NCBI RefSeq assembly: GCF_029433115.1
Contig: NZ_JARNTV010000034.1
Coordinates: forward strand, 1 to 40,080
Reading direction: 5' to 3'
DNA from: Sphingomonas sp. AOB5
GTDB lineage: Bacteria; Pseudomonadota; Alphaproteobacteria; Sphingomonadales; Sphingomonadaceae
DNA length: 40,080 nucleotides
This document shows positions 8,664-18,400 of the stretch, one piece after another. A program made the translations under genes and the position numbers. The first letter of the stretch is position 1. Every line of letters begins with the position of its first letter. The notes beneath the pieces were generated by a model that did no database searches, was not told where the DNA came from, and saw nothing but the letters and a program-made list of their open reading frames with translations.

Positions 8664-10093
8664 CCCAACTCAAGGACATCTACCCCCTCTACCTCAACAA
8701 CGAGGCGGCGCAGCCCAACACCGATCTCGAGGTGACCGACAAGTTCACCGGCGAGGTCGCGTTCCGCGTCGCGCAGGCCACGCCGGCGATCATCGAGGAG
8801 GGGATTGCGGGCGCGGTTGCCGCGGCCGAACCGATGGCGCGCATGCCCAGCTATGCGCGTCAGGCGGTGCTCCAGCATTGCGTCGACCGCTTCAAAGAGC
8901 GGCAGGAAGAACTCGCCTATGCGCTGTGTGTCGAGGCGGGGAAGCCGATCAAGGACAGCGAGGGCGAAGTCACCCGTCTGATCGACACGTTCCGCATCGC
9001 CGCGGAGGAAAGCGTGCGGATGACCGGCGAGGTTCAGCCGCTCGACATTTCGCCGCGCGCCAAGGGCTATCAGGGCATGTGGAAGCGCGTGCCGATCGGG
9101 CCGTGCAGCTTCATCTCGCCGTTCAACTTCCCGCTGAACCTCGCCGCGCACAAGATCGCCCCGGCCATCGCGGTCGGCTGCCCCTTCGTGATGAAGCCCG
9201 CCAGCCGCACGCCGCTGGGCGCGATCATCATGGGCGAAGTGCTGGCCGAGACCGACCTGCCCAAGGGCGCCTTTTCGATCCTGCCCGCGCATCGCGAAGG
9301 CGCCGACATGTTCACGCAGGATGAGCGGCTGAAGCTGCTCAGCTTCACCGGATCGCCCGGCGTCGGCTGGGACCTGAAGGCCAAGGCGGGCAAGAAGAAG
9401 GTCGTGCTGGAACTGGGCGGCAATGCCGCGGTGGTGATCAATCACGACGCCGATCTGCGCGATGCACTGGAGCGGGTGATCTTCGGCGCCTTCTACCAGT
9501 CGGGCCAGTCGTGCATCGGGGTCCAGCGTATCCTGATCCACCGTGCGGTCTATGTGCAGTTCCGCGACATGCTGGTGACGAAGACGAAGTCGCTGGTCGC
9601 AGGCGATCCCAAGGACCGCGAGACGTTCATCGGCCCGATGATCTCCGAAGGCGAAGCCAAGCGGCTCGATGGCTGGATCCAGGAAGCCGTAGCGGGCGGC
9701 GCGACCCTGCTCTGCGGGGGCAAACGCGACGGCGCGATGCTCGAGGCGACGTTGCTGGAGGGCGTAGGTCGCAACACCAAGCTGAATGTCGAGGAAGCGT
9801 TCGGACCCGTCGCCTTCCTGATCCCGTTCGGTACGTTCGAGGAAGCACTCGACATCGTCAACGACAGCAAGTTCGGGCTGCAGGCGGGGATCTTCACCCG
9901 CGATCTGTTCGAGATGCTCGACGCGTGGGACCGGCTCGATGTGGGCGGCGTGGTGATCAACGACGTGCCCAGCTACCGCGTCGACAACATGCCCTATGGC
10001 GGCGTGAAGGACTCCGGCCTCGGCCGCGAAGGCGTGAAATTCGCGATGGAGGACATGACCGAGATCCGCAATCTGGTGATCCGGCGGAGATAA
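8660..10093 (+). CDS. NAD(P)-dependent aldehyde dehydrogenase
   Basis: The 477-residue product belongs to the aldehyde dehydrogenase superfamily, oxidising an aldehyde to an acid. Visible motifs are the oxyanion asparagine region SPFNFPLNLAAHK, the cofactor loop SFTGSPGVGWDLK, the general base E251 in VLELGGNAAV, the catalytic nucleophile C285 in GQSCIGVQR (34 residues later, the normal spacing) and EEAFGPVAF. The GTG start at 8660 overlaps the stop of the upstream ThDP enzyme by 4 bases. The substrate cannot be read from sequence; the coupling suggests an aldehyde formed in the same route, perhaps lactaldehyde- or glyceraldehyde-like, but this is a guess. The stop codon (10091-10093) abuts a palindromic repeat. 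Confidence 0.92.
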   Translation: MTQLKDIYPLYLNNEAAQPNTDLEVTDKFTGEVAFRVAQATPAIIEEGIAGAVAAAEPMARMPSYARQAVLQHCVDRFKERQEELAYALCVEAGKPIKDSEGEVTRLIDTFRIAAEESVRMTGEVQPLDISPRAKGYQGMWKRVPIGPCSFISPFNFPLNLAAHKIAPAIAVGCPFVMKPASRTPLGAIIMGEVLAETDLPKGAFSILPAHREGADMFTQDERLKLLSFTGSPGVGWDLKAKAGKKKVVLELGGNAAVVINHDADLRDALERVIFGAFYQSGQSCIGVQRILIHRAVYVQFRDMLVTKTKSLVAGDPKDRETFIGPMISEGEAKRLDGWIQEAVAGGATLLCGGKRDGAMLEATLLEGVGRNTKLNVEEAFGPVAFLIPFGTFEEALDIVNDSKFGLQAGIFTRDLFEMLDAWDRLDVGGVVINDVPSYRVDNMPYGGVKDSGLGREGVKFAMEDMTEIRNLVIRRR

Positions 10094-10214
10094 TCCTCCC
10101 CCGCAAGGGGGAGGTGGCGCCGAAGGCGACGGAGGGGGAGGACTCTTCAACGCTCGTTCTGGAATCCTCCCCCTCCGTCAGCTGCGCTGACACCTCCCCC
10201 TGGCGGGGGAGGAT
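10092..10214. repeat. Head-to-head pair of GC-rich palindromic (REP-like) elements
   Basis: Left copy (about 10092-10143) has an 8-bp stem, CCTCCCCC 10095-10102 with GGGGGAGG 10107-10114, then an inner hairpin and GGAGGGGGAGGA. Right copy (about 10163-10214) is its reverse complement, with stem 10193-10200/10205-10212. The outer arms are nearly identical while the inner hairpins differ (GCGCCGAAGGCGAC against TCAGCGCAGCTGAC), as expected when structure is selected and sequence drifts. Copies of the same family are at 21101-21225 and 28214-28237. The pair could fold into one long cruciform and may stop or protect transcripts of the aldehyde dehydrogenase operon. Confidence 0.85.
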
Positions 10215-10277
10215 TGCTTCCTGCGCCGAATTCCCCCGCTGGCACGGCGATTAACCGAACTTTCTCCTGTCCCCTAC

Positions 10278-10293
10278 CTGCCATTTCAGGCAG
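10278..10293. promoter_or_regulatory. Short inverted repeat upstream of the cytochrome operon
   Basis: CTGCC (10278-10282) and GGCAG (10289-10293) form a 5-bp inverted repeat with a 6-base gap, 35 bases before the first cytochrome gene. It could be an operator half-site pair in the operon promoter, but a repeat this short can arise by chance. I see no clear CRP or FNR consensus here. Confidence 0.2.
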
Positions 10294-10327
10294 ATTGTTT
10301 CCGCAACGCGGCGTGGGGAAACGCTGA

Positions 10328-11710
10328 ATGGGCTTTGGGGGCCAGTTGACCGGTTCGAGGAAAGGCGCAGCGATGCTGTGCGTCGCGCTCCTGCTTGCCT
10401 TTGCCAGCGCGCTGATCGTGGCTTCGGCCACTGCCGCGCCGCCTGAGCCTCCGGGCTATGAAGGCGTTGCCAGCTGCGCCGGATCGACCTGTCACGGCCG
10501 GATGGAGGCCGATGGCGCGGTGGTCCGTCAGGACGAGCTTCAGCTCTGGCAGGAAAGCTCTACGCCCGCAGGCGCGCACAGCCGCGCCTTCGCGGTCCTC
10601 TCCAGCCGCCGCTCGCGCGCCATCGCCGCGACGCTGAAACTGGGCGATCCGACCAGCGAACCGACCTGCCTCGGCTGCCACTCGACCCCCACCGATGGCG
10701 CGCGTGGCCCGAAATTCCTGACCAGCGACGGGGTGAGCTGCGAGGGCTGCCATGGCCCCGCGGGCGGCTGGATCGCGTCGCATTACGCCGTCGGTGCCAG
10801 CCATGCCGATAACGTCTCGCGCGGCATGACCCCGCTCGACCGCCCCGCCACCCGCGCAGGCGTCTGCCTCGATTGCCACCTCGGCAGTTCGAACCCCGGC
10901 CAGTTCGTCTCGCACCGGATGATGGCCGCCGGTCACCCGCGCATCTCGTTCGAACTCGACCTGTTCTCGACCCTGCAACAGCATCATGACGAGGACGCCG
11001 ATTACGCCGCGCGCAAGGGCCGCAGCGACAGCGTGCGCATGTGGGCGGTGGGCCAGGCGATGGCGGTCAATCGCCAGATGACCCTCTTCGCCAGCGGGCG
11101 CGGCACCGAAGGCGCCTTCCCCGAATTCACCTTCTTCGATTGCCACAGTTGCCATCGCCGCATCTTCGACCAGGAGGACCGCAACCTGACCTTCGAGGTC
11201 AATCCGGGCCGCCCGATCCCCTTCGCCCAGCCGCCGTTCAACGACGAGAACATGATCCTGCTCTCGGCCGCGGCAAAGGTCGCCGCACCCGGCCTCGCCA
11301 CGCGCTTCGACGCGGACGTCCGCGCCTTCCATCAGGCGATGGGCACCGACCGCGCGACCGCGATCGCCGCCGCGCGCAAGCTCGCCGCGACCTCGCTCAC
11401 CCTCGCCAACACGCTGGGTGGCGCCAGCGGCAGCGGCGACATGGCTTTCGCCATCGTCGACGCCATTGCCGGCCCGGCCAGCGCGCCGCGCTTCACCGAC
11501 TATCAGGGATCGGTCCAGTCGGTGATGGCGATCGACACGCTGCTGAACGCGCTGGTCAAGCATGGCCGCATCACCCGCGGCGCGGCGGCGGGCATCCGCG
11601 CCGACATCAACCGCGCCTATGCCGCGGTGAAGGAACCGAACGGCTATCGCCCGGCCGAATTCCGCGCCGCTTTGGGCAGCGCCGTGCGCAGCATCCGGGC
11701 GCTGCAATGA
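10328..11710 (+). CDS. Periplasmic five-haem cytochrome c (cytochrome c554-like)
   Basis: The 460-residue product starts with a signal peptide (SRKGAAMLCVALLLAFASALIVASATA); ATG 10328 has GGGGA upstream and supplies the basic n-region, although ATG 10373 is possible. Five c-type haem sites are visible: C50-AGST-CH (a CX4CH form), CLGCH at 114, CEGCH at 138, CLDCH at 180 and CHSCH at 272, with extra histidines (SHRMMAAGHPR) as possible distal ligands. The pattern is cytochrome c554-like. The last 180 residues have no haem motif and look helical. It is the first gene of an operon: its stop overlaps the lipoprotein gene start (ATGA). It probably moves electrons through the periplasm between inner-membrane and outer-membrane partners; the partners are inferred from context. 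Confidence 0.88.
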   Translation: MGFGGQLTGSRKGAAMLCVALLLAFASALIVASATAAPPEPPGYEGVASCAGSTCHGRMEADGAVVRQDELQLWQESSTPAGAHSRAFAVLSSRRSRAIAATLKLGDPTSEPTCLGCHSTPTDGARGPKFLTSDGVSCEGCHGPAGGWIASHYAVGASHADNVSRGMTPLDRPATRAGVCLDCHLGSSNPGQFVSHRMMAAGHPRISFELDLFSTLQQHHDEDADYAARKGRSDSVRMWAVGQAMAVNRQMTLFASGRGTEGAFPEFTFFDCHSCHRRIFDQEDRNLTFEVNPGRPIPFAQPPFNDENMILLSAAAKVAAPGLATRFDADVRAFHQAMGTDRATAIAAARKLAATSLTLANTLGGASGSGDMAFAIVDAIAGPASAPRFTDYQGSVQSVMAIDTLLNALVKHGRITRGAAAGIRADINRAYAAVKEPNGYRPAEFRAALGSAVRSIRALQ

Positions 11711-13632
11711 AGCGCAGTATCGGGTTCCTGGCCAGTACCGCGCTCCTCCTGCAAGCCTGTGGCGGCGGGCCAAGCACGCCCACGCCCACCCCGGCCCCCG
11801 CGCCTGCCCCCGCCAGCACCGTCTATACCGTGCCCGGTGCTGAAGCGCTGACCATCACCGACGTCCAGAATATCCTCGCCCGCGCCGCCGCCGAAGCCAA
11901 CCAGCGCGGCCGTCCCGCGGTGATCGCCGTGTCGGACCGGGTGGGCAACATCCTCGCCATCTTCCGCATGACCGGCGCCCCCGCCAACATGGTCACCAGC
12001 GCCGCCCCCAACGGCGCCAATATGGACGCGCAGAATCTGAGCGTCCCCGCCGAGGCCGGGGCGATCGCCAAGGCGCTGACCGGGGCGTATTTGTCGTCGG
12101 GCGGCAACGCCTTCTCGTCGCGCACCGCGTCGATGATCGTCCAGCAGCATTTCCCGCCGGCACCGACCACCACGGGCCTCGAAAGCGGCCCGCTGTTCGG
12201 CGTGCAGTTCAGCCAGCTTCCCTGTTCGGACCTGTCGGCACGCTACGGCTCGCTCGGCGCCGACATGCAGATCGGGCCGAAGCGTTCGCCGCTCGGCCTT
12301 GCCGCCGATCCGGGCGGCTTCCCGCTCTACAAGAATGGCGTGGTCGTCGGCGGCATCGGGGTGATGGCCGATGGCGTGTACGGCTTCGACACCAACGTCC
12401 TCGATATCGACAGCGACGTCGAGGAAGCCATTGCGCTGGCCGGAACGCGCGGCTTCGAAGCGCCGGAGAATATCCGCGCCAACCGCATCTCGGTCGATGG
12501 CACCACGCTGCGCTACAGCGATATCGACTATACCGGCCTCGTCACCGCGGGCACCGCCACCTATGCCGCGACGTCGCCTGCACTGGGTGGGCTGGTCGCG
12601 GTGCGCGGCTATACCGCGGCGGTCCCGGCGATTCTGCCCGGCGCGGTCTATGGCACCGAAGCATCGGGCGTGCGCGCCTCGACCCCGGCCGAATTCGCCA
12701 ATCGCGACGCATTCGTTCTCAGCAACGGATCGGGCACGAACCGCTATCCGATCGGCGCCGGGACCGACGGGCTGCTGACTGCGACCGAAGCACGCGCGAT
12801 CCTCGAGGAATCCTTCGCGGTGATGAGCCGCGCCCGCGCGCAGATCCGCCAGCCGCTCGACAGCCGCGCACAGGTGAGCATCAGCCTGGTCGACACGACC
12901 GGCGCGGTGCTGGGCATCGTCCGCTCGCCCGATGCGCCGATGTTCGGGATCGACGTGTCGCTGCAAAAGGCGCGCACCGCGGCATTCCTCTCGCATCCGC
13001 AGGCCGGCGCGCAATTGCTCGGCGATCCGAGCGCGGACGTGCGCGCCTTCGTCCCGGCCGCGCGGACCTTTTTCGGCAATCCGGGCCTGCTCACCGGCGC
13101 GCATGCATTCGCCGATCGTTCGGTCGGCAATATCTCGCGCCCCTATGCGCCGGACGGCGAAGTCGGCCGTCCCAATGGGCCGTTCTCGCGCCCCATCGCC
13201 CAGTTCAATCCCTTCTCCACCGGGCTGCAATCGGCGCTGGTCCTTACCAATCTCGGCCAGCATCTCGCCTTCGTCACCGGCGCCAGCATCACCGATACGC
13301 CACAGCGCTGCACCTTCGTCCCCGACGCCGTGCCGGGCCGCAACCGCATCCAGAACGGCATCCAGATCTTCCCCGGATCGGTGCCCATCTATCGCGGCAA
13401 CACATTGGTCGGCGCGATCGGCGTGTCGGGCGACGGCATCGATCAGGACGACATGATCTCGTTCCTGGGCACCCATCAGGCAGGGCTGCGCGTCGGCGGC
13501 ATCGGCAATGCGCCCGCGGCGATCCGCGCCGACAATCTGATGATGAACGGCGGCACCCGGCTGCGCTACGTCAGCTGCCCGTTCGCGCCGTTCCTCGATA
13601 CCAACGCCCAGAATGTCTGTGCGGGGCTATAG
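11707..13632 (+). CDS. Lipoprotein with two GlcG/HbpS-like haem-binding domains
   Basis: The 641-residue protein has a lipobox LLLQAC with C18 as lipidation site; the following glycines fit outer-membrane sorting. A proline/alanine/threonine linker (about residues 19-40) leads to two related domains, roughly 45-280 and 350-635, each with GlcG/HbpS-type features: an N-terminal helix (ITDVQNILARAAAEANQRG; LTATEARAILEESFAVMSRA), a strand with VSDRVGNILAIFR or LVDTTGAVLGIVR, and a glycine-rich turn (VVGGIGVMADG; LVGAIGVSGDG). Family members bind haem or act in redox sensing. The domains carry inserts and are longer than stand-alone GlcG (about 135 residues). It sits between a multihaem cytochrome and an outer-membrane barrel, so a haem-handling or electron-transfer role at the outer membrane is likely, not proven. 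Confidence 0.85.
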   Translation: MKRSIGFLASTALLLQACGGGPSTPTPTPAPAPAPASTVYTVPGAEALTITDVQNILARAAAEANQRGRPAVIAVSDRVGNILAIFRMTGAPANMVTSAAPNGANMDAQNLSVPAEAGAIAKALTGAYLSSGGNAFSSRTASMIVQQHFPPAPTTTGLESGPLFGVQFSQLPCSDLSARYGSLGADMQIGPKRSPLGLAADPGGFPLYKNGVVVGGIGVMADGVYGFDTNVLDIDSDVEEAIALAGTRGFEAPENIRANRISVDGTTLRYSDIDYTGLVTAGTATYAATSPALGGLVAVRGYTAAVPAILPGAVYGTEASGVRASTPAEFANRDAFVLSNGSGTNRYPIGAGTDGLLTATEARAILEESFAVMSRARAQIRQPLDSRAQVSISLVDTTGAVLGIVRSPDAPMFGIDVSLQKARTAAFLSHPQAGAQLLGDPSADVRAFVPAARTFFGNPGLLTGAHAFADRSVGNISRPYAPDGEVGRPNGPFSRPIAQFNPFSTGLQSALVLTNLGQHLAFVTGASITDTPQRCTFVPDAVPGRNRIQNGIQIFPGSVPIYRGNTLVGAIGVSGDGIDQDDMISFLGTHQAGLRVGGIGNAPAAIRADNLMMNGGTRLRYVSCPFAPFLDTNAQNVCAGL

Positions 13633-13635
13633 GCG

Positions 13636-15483
13636 ATGGGCGCGATCCTGACCCTGCTGGCGATGGCCGCATTCCAGGACGCGCCGCCGCCCGCACAGGA
13701 TGCGCCGCCTCCGCCGCAGGACGCGCCCAAGACCGATAAGCGCGACACGCCGACCGATCCGGCCGAGACCATCGACGGCCGCCGCCGCCCGGATTACCGC
13801 AACCAGCTTCCCGAAGCGGTGATCCAGAACAATCCCGGCGCGGTCCGCGCGCCGCCACCCGAGGCCTTCCCCACCGATCAGGTCCCGATCCCCGATCGCT
13901 GGCGGCTGGTCCAGTCGCTCGGCATCGTTTCCGAGAACTGGCGCGATCCGTACAACCAGAACACGCTGAAGGGTGACCGCCCGGTCAACCGCGCCAAGGT
14001 GCCGTGGCTGCCGATCCATCACGACGACTGGTTCTTCTCATTGAACCTGGTCAGCGACACGGTGCTGGAACCGCGCACCTTCCCCATCCCCGTCGGCGTG
14101 CAGACGACCGAGCGGCCGCAGAGCCTCGACGTCTTCGGATCGCAGGGCAGCTTCGTCTTCTCGCAGACCTTCATCGCGGGCGCATCGCTCACCAAGGGAT
14201 CGGGCGCGTTCAAGCCGCCCGAGATCGAGTATCGCGTCGCCTTCGCCTATAATATCAGCCATGTGAACGTGCCCGAGCGGCGCGTGCTCGACGTCCGCCC
14301 CAGCCGTCCCAGCCGCCGCACCGATAGCTTCTTCGGCGTGCAGGAGTTCTTCGTCGACTATCACATCCGCAACGTCTCCGACCGCTACGACTTCGACTCG
14401 ATCCGCGTCGGCATCCAGCCGTTTCAGAATGATTTCCGCGGTTTCCTGTTCAACGATCAGCAGTTGGGCATCCGCCTGTTCGGCAATCGCGACGGCAATC
14501 GCTTCCAGTATAATCTCGCGGCCTTCTGGCGGCTGGAGAAGGACACCAATTCGGGGCTGAACTCGGTCATCCGCAGTCCGCGCGACGACTTCGTGTTCAT
14601 CGCCAATGCCTATCGCCAGGACTTCCTGATCCCCGGCCTCACCAGCCAGCTCACCGCGGTCTATAACCGCAACCGCGAGGGCAATGACGTCGAGATCGAC
14701 GATAACGGCTTCCCGGTCCGCCCGGCGCTGATCGGCGACCTGCGCGGGCGCGATTACGACATCGTCTATCTCGGCTACAATGCGGACGGCCGGATCGGCC
14801 GGATCAACGTCACCGCATCGGCCTATGCCGCGCTGGGCGAGGACCGCAATTCGATCTTCACCAGCCGCCCGGCGCAGGTTCGGGCATATTTCGGCGCGAC
14901 CGAGCTAAGCTACGACCGCGACTGGATGCGCTTCCGCGTCTCGGCGCTCTATGCCAGCGGGGATCGCGATCCCTATGACAATACCGAAACCGGGTTCGAC
15001 GCGATCTTCGAGAATCCGGTCTTTGCCGGTGCCGACACCAGCTACTGGATCCGCCAGTCGATCCCGTTCGCGGGCGGCGGGCGGGTGATCTCGCTCAGCG
15101 GGCGCAACGGCGTGCTCAACTCGGTCCGCTCGTCCAAGGAGCAGGGCCAGTCCAATTTCAACAATCCGGGCACCTTCCTGATCGGCGCGGGTGCGGATTT
15201 CGATCTGACGCCGGGTCTGCGCCTGTCCGCCAATGCCAACCGGCTGGCGTTCGACGACACGATCACGCTGCAGGTGCTGCGCAACGAAGGCAGCATCCCC
15301 AGCGAGATCGGCTGGGACCTGTCGGCCGCCGCGATCTATCGCCCCTTCGCGACGCAGAATGTCGTGTTCCGCGTCTCCGGCGCGGTGCTGATGCCCAGTG
15401 ACGGCTTCCGCGACCTGTTCACCAACCGCAGCCAGGACCGGCAATATTACTCGGTCCTCGGCAACATCATCCTGAGCTATTGA
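13636..15483 (+). CDS. Outer-membrane beta-barrel protein of the cytochrome operon
   Basis: The 615-residue product begins with a short hydrophobic segment (MGAILTLLAMAAFQ) that can serve as a signal peptide, though it lacks the usual positive charges. A proline-rich acidic linker follows (about 15-75). From residue 120 on the sequence alternates aromatic/polar strands and turns with D, N and G, as in a large barrel, and it ends YYSVLGNIILSY with a terminal aromatic residue, the usual outer-membrane assembly signal. No haem motif is present. Three bases separate it from the lipoprotein gene and its stop overlaps the decahaem cytochrome start (TGATG). Position and fold suggest a role like the porin part of porin-cytochrome conduits (MtrB/PioB type), but sequence relation to those families is not evident. 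Confidence 0.8.
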   Translation: MGAILTLLAMAAFQDAPPPAQDAPPPPQDAPKTDKRDTPTDPAETIDGRRRPDYRNQLPEAVIQNNPGAVRAPPPEAFPTDQVPIPDRWRLVQSLGIVSENWRDPYNQNTLKGDRPVNRAKVPWLPIHHDDWFFSLNLVSDTVLEPRTFPIPVGVQTTERPQSLDVFGSQGSFVFSQTFIAGASLTKGSGAFKPPEIEYRVAFAYNISHVNVPERRVLDVRPSRPSRRTDSFFGVQEFFVDYHIRNVSDRYDFDSIRVGIQPFQNDFRGFLFNDQQLGIRLFGNRDGNRFQYNLAAFWRLEKDTNSGLNSVIRSPRDDFVFIANAYRQDFLIPGLTSQLTAVYNRNREGNDVEIDDNGFPVRPALIGDLRGRDYDIVYLGYNADGRIGRINVTASAYAALGEDRNSIFTSRPAQVRAYFGATELSYDRDWMRFRVSALYASGDRDPYDNTETGFDAIFENPVFAGADTSYWIRQSIPFAGGGRVISLSGRNGVLNSVRSSKEQGQSNFNNPGTFLIGAGADFDLTPGLRLSANANRLAFDDTITLQVLRNEGSIPSEIGWDLSAAAIYRPFATQNVVFRVSGAVLMPSDGFRDLFTNRSQDRQYYSVLGNIILSY

Positions 15484-18400
15484 TGGGCCGTCTGCTCCAG
15501 CGCGCGGCCTTCTTCGTCAGCCTGGCGCTGGCGGCGCTGGTCGTGCCCGTCGCGATCCTGCAGGCGAGCGACGAGGAGAAGCCGGTCGAGCGGACCTATG
15601 TCACCGCCCCGCCCGCCCCGGCCAGCCAGACGCCGGCGATGGTCGCGGCCAAGTCGGACGGCTGCATGAGCTGCCATACCAAGACCGACGAACCCTCGAT
15701 GCATGCCAGCAAGGCGGTCCAGCTCGGCTGCGTCGATTGCCATGGCGGCGATGCGGCGGTGCGCGGCGATCCCGATCTGGGCTTCGAGCATGCGCAATAT
15801 GTCGCGATGCGCGAAAAGGCACATGTGCTGCCGCGCTATCCCAAGACGTGGCACTATCCCAGCTCGGCCAATCCCTCGCGCGGCTACACCTTGCTCAACA
15901 AGGAAGCGCCCGAGTTCATCCGCTTCATCAACCCCGGCGACTATCGCATCGTCCGCGAAAGCTGCGGCGCGTGCCATATGGAAGTGATCGAGGCGGCCGA
16001 GCGATCGATGATGGCGTCGGGATCGATGCTGTGGGGCGGAGCGGCCTATAATAACGGCATCGCGCCCTACAAGAACTACATCTTCGGCGAGGCCTATACC
16101 CGCACCGGCGAACCCGCGAAGATCGTCTCGGCGGGCGATCCGCCGGGCAATCCCACTGCGAAGGAGCGGGCGCGCGGCGCGCTGGCGGAACTCTATCCGT
16201 TGCCGACCTGGCATGTCGTGCCGCCTTCGGACGTATTCCGCGTGTTCGAGCGTGGCGGGCGCAACGGCTCCAGCCAGTTCGCCGAAGTCGGCCTGCCCAA
16301 TCCGACCGGATCGATCCAGCGGCTGGAGGAGCCGGGCCGCCCCGACCTGAAGCAGTCGAACCGCGGCCCCGCCACCGGCCTGCGCGTCGCGATCCCGATC
16401 CTCAACATCCACAAGACCCGGCTCAACGATCCGCTGATGTGGTTCATGGGCACCAACGACCAGCCGGGCGACTATCGCGGATCGGGCTGCACCGGCTGCC
16501 ATGTGATCTACGCCAATGACCGCGAGCCGCGGCACAGCCTGGGCTATGCCAAGTTCGGCCGCGACGGGCAGAGTGCGACGATCGATCCGACCATCGCCGC
16601 CAAGCGCCAGGGCAAGGGCGGCGAGCATGACGATCATGCGAAGAAGGGGGATAAGGGCGACGCCGACCATGGTTCGCTGATCCAGCCCGGCGAGACGTCG
16701 GGCGGCGAGAAGGAACGCGGCCACCCGATCCGCCACGCCTTCACCCGCGCGATCCCGACCAGCCAGTGCATGTCCTGCCACCTGCACCAGCCCAACATCT
16801 TCCTGAACTCGTACCTCGGCTACACGATGTGGGACTATGAGTCCGACGCGCCGTCGATGTGGCCGAAGAAGCAGAAATATCCGTCGATCGAGGAGCAGCA
16901 CGCCGTGCTGGACCGCAATCCCGAGGGCGCGGCGGTGCGCGGCCTGTGGGGCGATCTCGATTTCCTGCGCAACGTCTACGATCTCAATCCGTCGCTGAAG
17001 GATACCCAGTTCGCGGACTATCACTCGCACGGCTGGAACTTCCGCGGCATCTTCAAGCGCGACCGCGAAGGCAATCTGCTCGACAAGGACGGCAATATCG
17101 TCCGACCCGACGATCCCGAGAAGTGGCGCAAGAAGGGCGAAGGTAAGTTCGTGCCCCCCGGCGTGAATCCGGGCAAGGCGGTGCATTTGATGGACATCCA
17201 TGCCGAGAAGGGCATGCAATGCGTCGATTGCCACTTCGCGCAGGACAGCCATGGCAACGGCCTGATCTATGGCGAAGTCGCCAACGCGGTCGAGATCGGA
17301 TGCAAGGATTGCCACGGCACTGCGGATGCCTATCCGACCCTGCGCACCTCCGGCCCCGCCGCTCGGCCACAGGGATCGAACCTGGAACTGCTGCGCAATC
17401 CCGACGGCAAGCGCCGCTTCGAATGGGTTCCCGACGGCGGCGGACGGCGCAAGCTGATCCAGCGATCGCTGGTCGATCCCAGCCTCGAATGGGACGTGCA
17501 TCTGGTCAAGAACAGCGTCGATCCCTCCTCGCCCTATTTCAACGAGAAGGCGGCGCGGTCGAAGCTGATGAGCCGTTCGGGCGGCACCGACGGCAGCTTC
17601 GCCTTCGGCCCCGGCGTGGACCTGAGCGACCGCGCGCACGATCCGGACAAGATGGCCTGTTTCACCTGTCACCTGAGCTGGACCACCAGCTGCGGCGGCT
17701 GCCACTTGCCGATCGAAGCCAACTGGAAGACCTCGACCCATCACTTCAAGGGCGAGGAAACCCGCAACTTCGCGACCTACAACCCGCAGGTCGCGCGCGA
17801 CGACATGTTCCAGCTCGGCCGGCACCAAGGGACCAAGGGCAACCAGATCGCGCCGGTCCGCTCCTCCTCCGCGCTGATCCTGTCGTCGACCAACGCCAAT
17901 CGCGAACGCATCTATGTGCAACAGCCGCCGATCAGCTCGATCGGCTTCTCCAGCCAGGCCTTCGCCCCGCATTTCCCGCACACGGTCCGCACCACCGAAA
18001 CCAAGCGCTGCACCGATTGCCACCTGTCCAGCAAGGACGACAACAATGCGATCATGGCCCAGCTGCTGCTGCTCGGCACCGGCCAGATCAACTTTGTCGG
18101 GATGAATGCCTGGACCGGTCTCGAGGGCGGGTTCGAAGCCGTGCGCGTCACCGAATGGGACGAGCCGCAGGCGGTTATCGGCTCATACCTCCAGCGCTAT
18201 GCATATCCCGATTATTACAAGCTGCATGTCGAGCGGAACAAGCGCGAGCTGAAGAACTGGACCCGCGGCAGCACCTTCGGCCGCGGCGGATCGGGCGAGA
18301 CCGGCGCGCAGGAAATGTTCCGCAACGTCGTGCAGACCACATCGGGCAAGGTCGGCTGCCTTCAGATGCGCGGCGAGTACATGTACGTCGCGGAAGGCAA

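Noticed and set aside
10092..10214. Possible CRISPR repeats
   Set aside because: The repeats are inverted pairs with self-complementary arms and no regular spacers or cas genes.
11041..11706. In-frame upstream extension of the lipoprotein gene
   Set aside because: The extension overlaps the five-haem cytochrome gene and would bury the lipoprotein signal and lipobox that begin at 11707.
13636..15483. Calling the barrel an MtrB/PioB homologue
   Set aside because: The operon context is similar but I see no sequence features specific to MtrB, such as its N-terminal CXXC, so only a functional analogy is offered.
15477..18023. 848-residue open frame on the minus strand opposite the decahaem cytochrome gene
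   Set aside because: It is an antisense shadow of a GC-rich gene: composition is dominated by R, A, G and H, no family motif is seen, and the plus strand has ten haem motifs in the same place.
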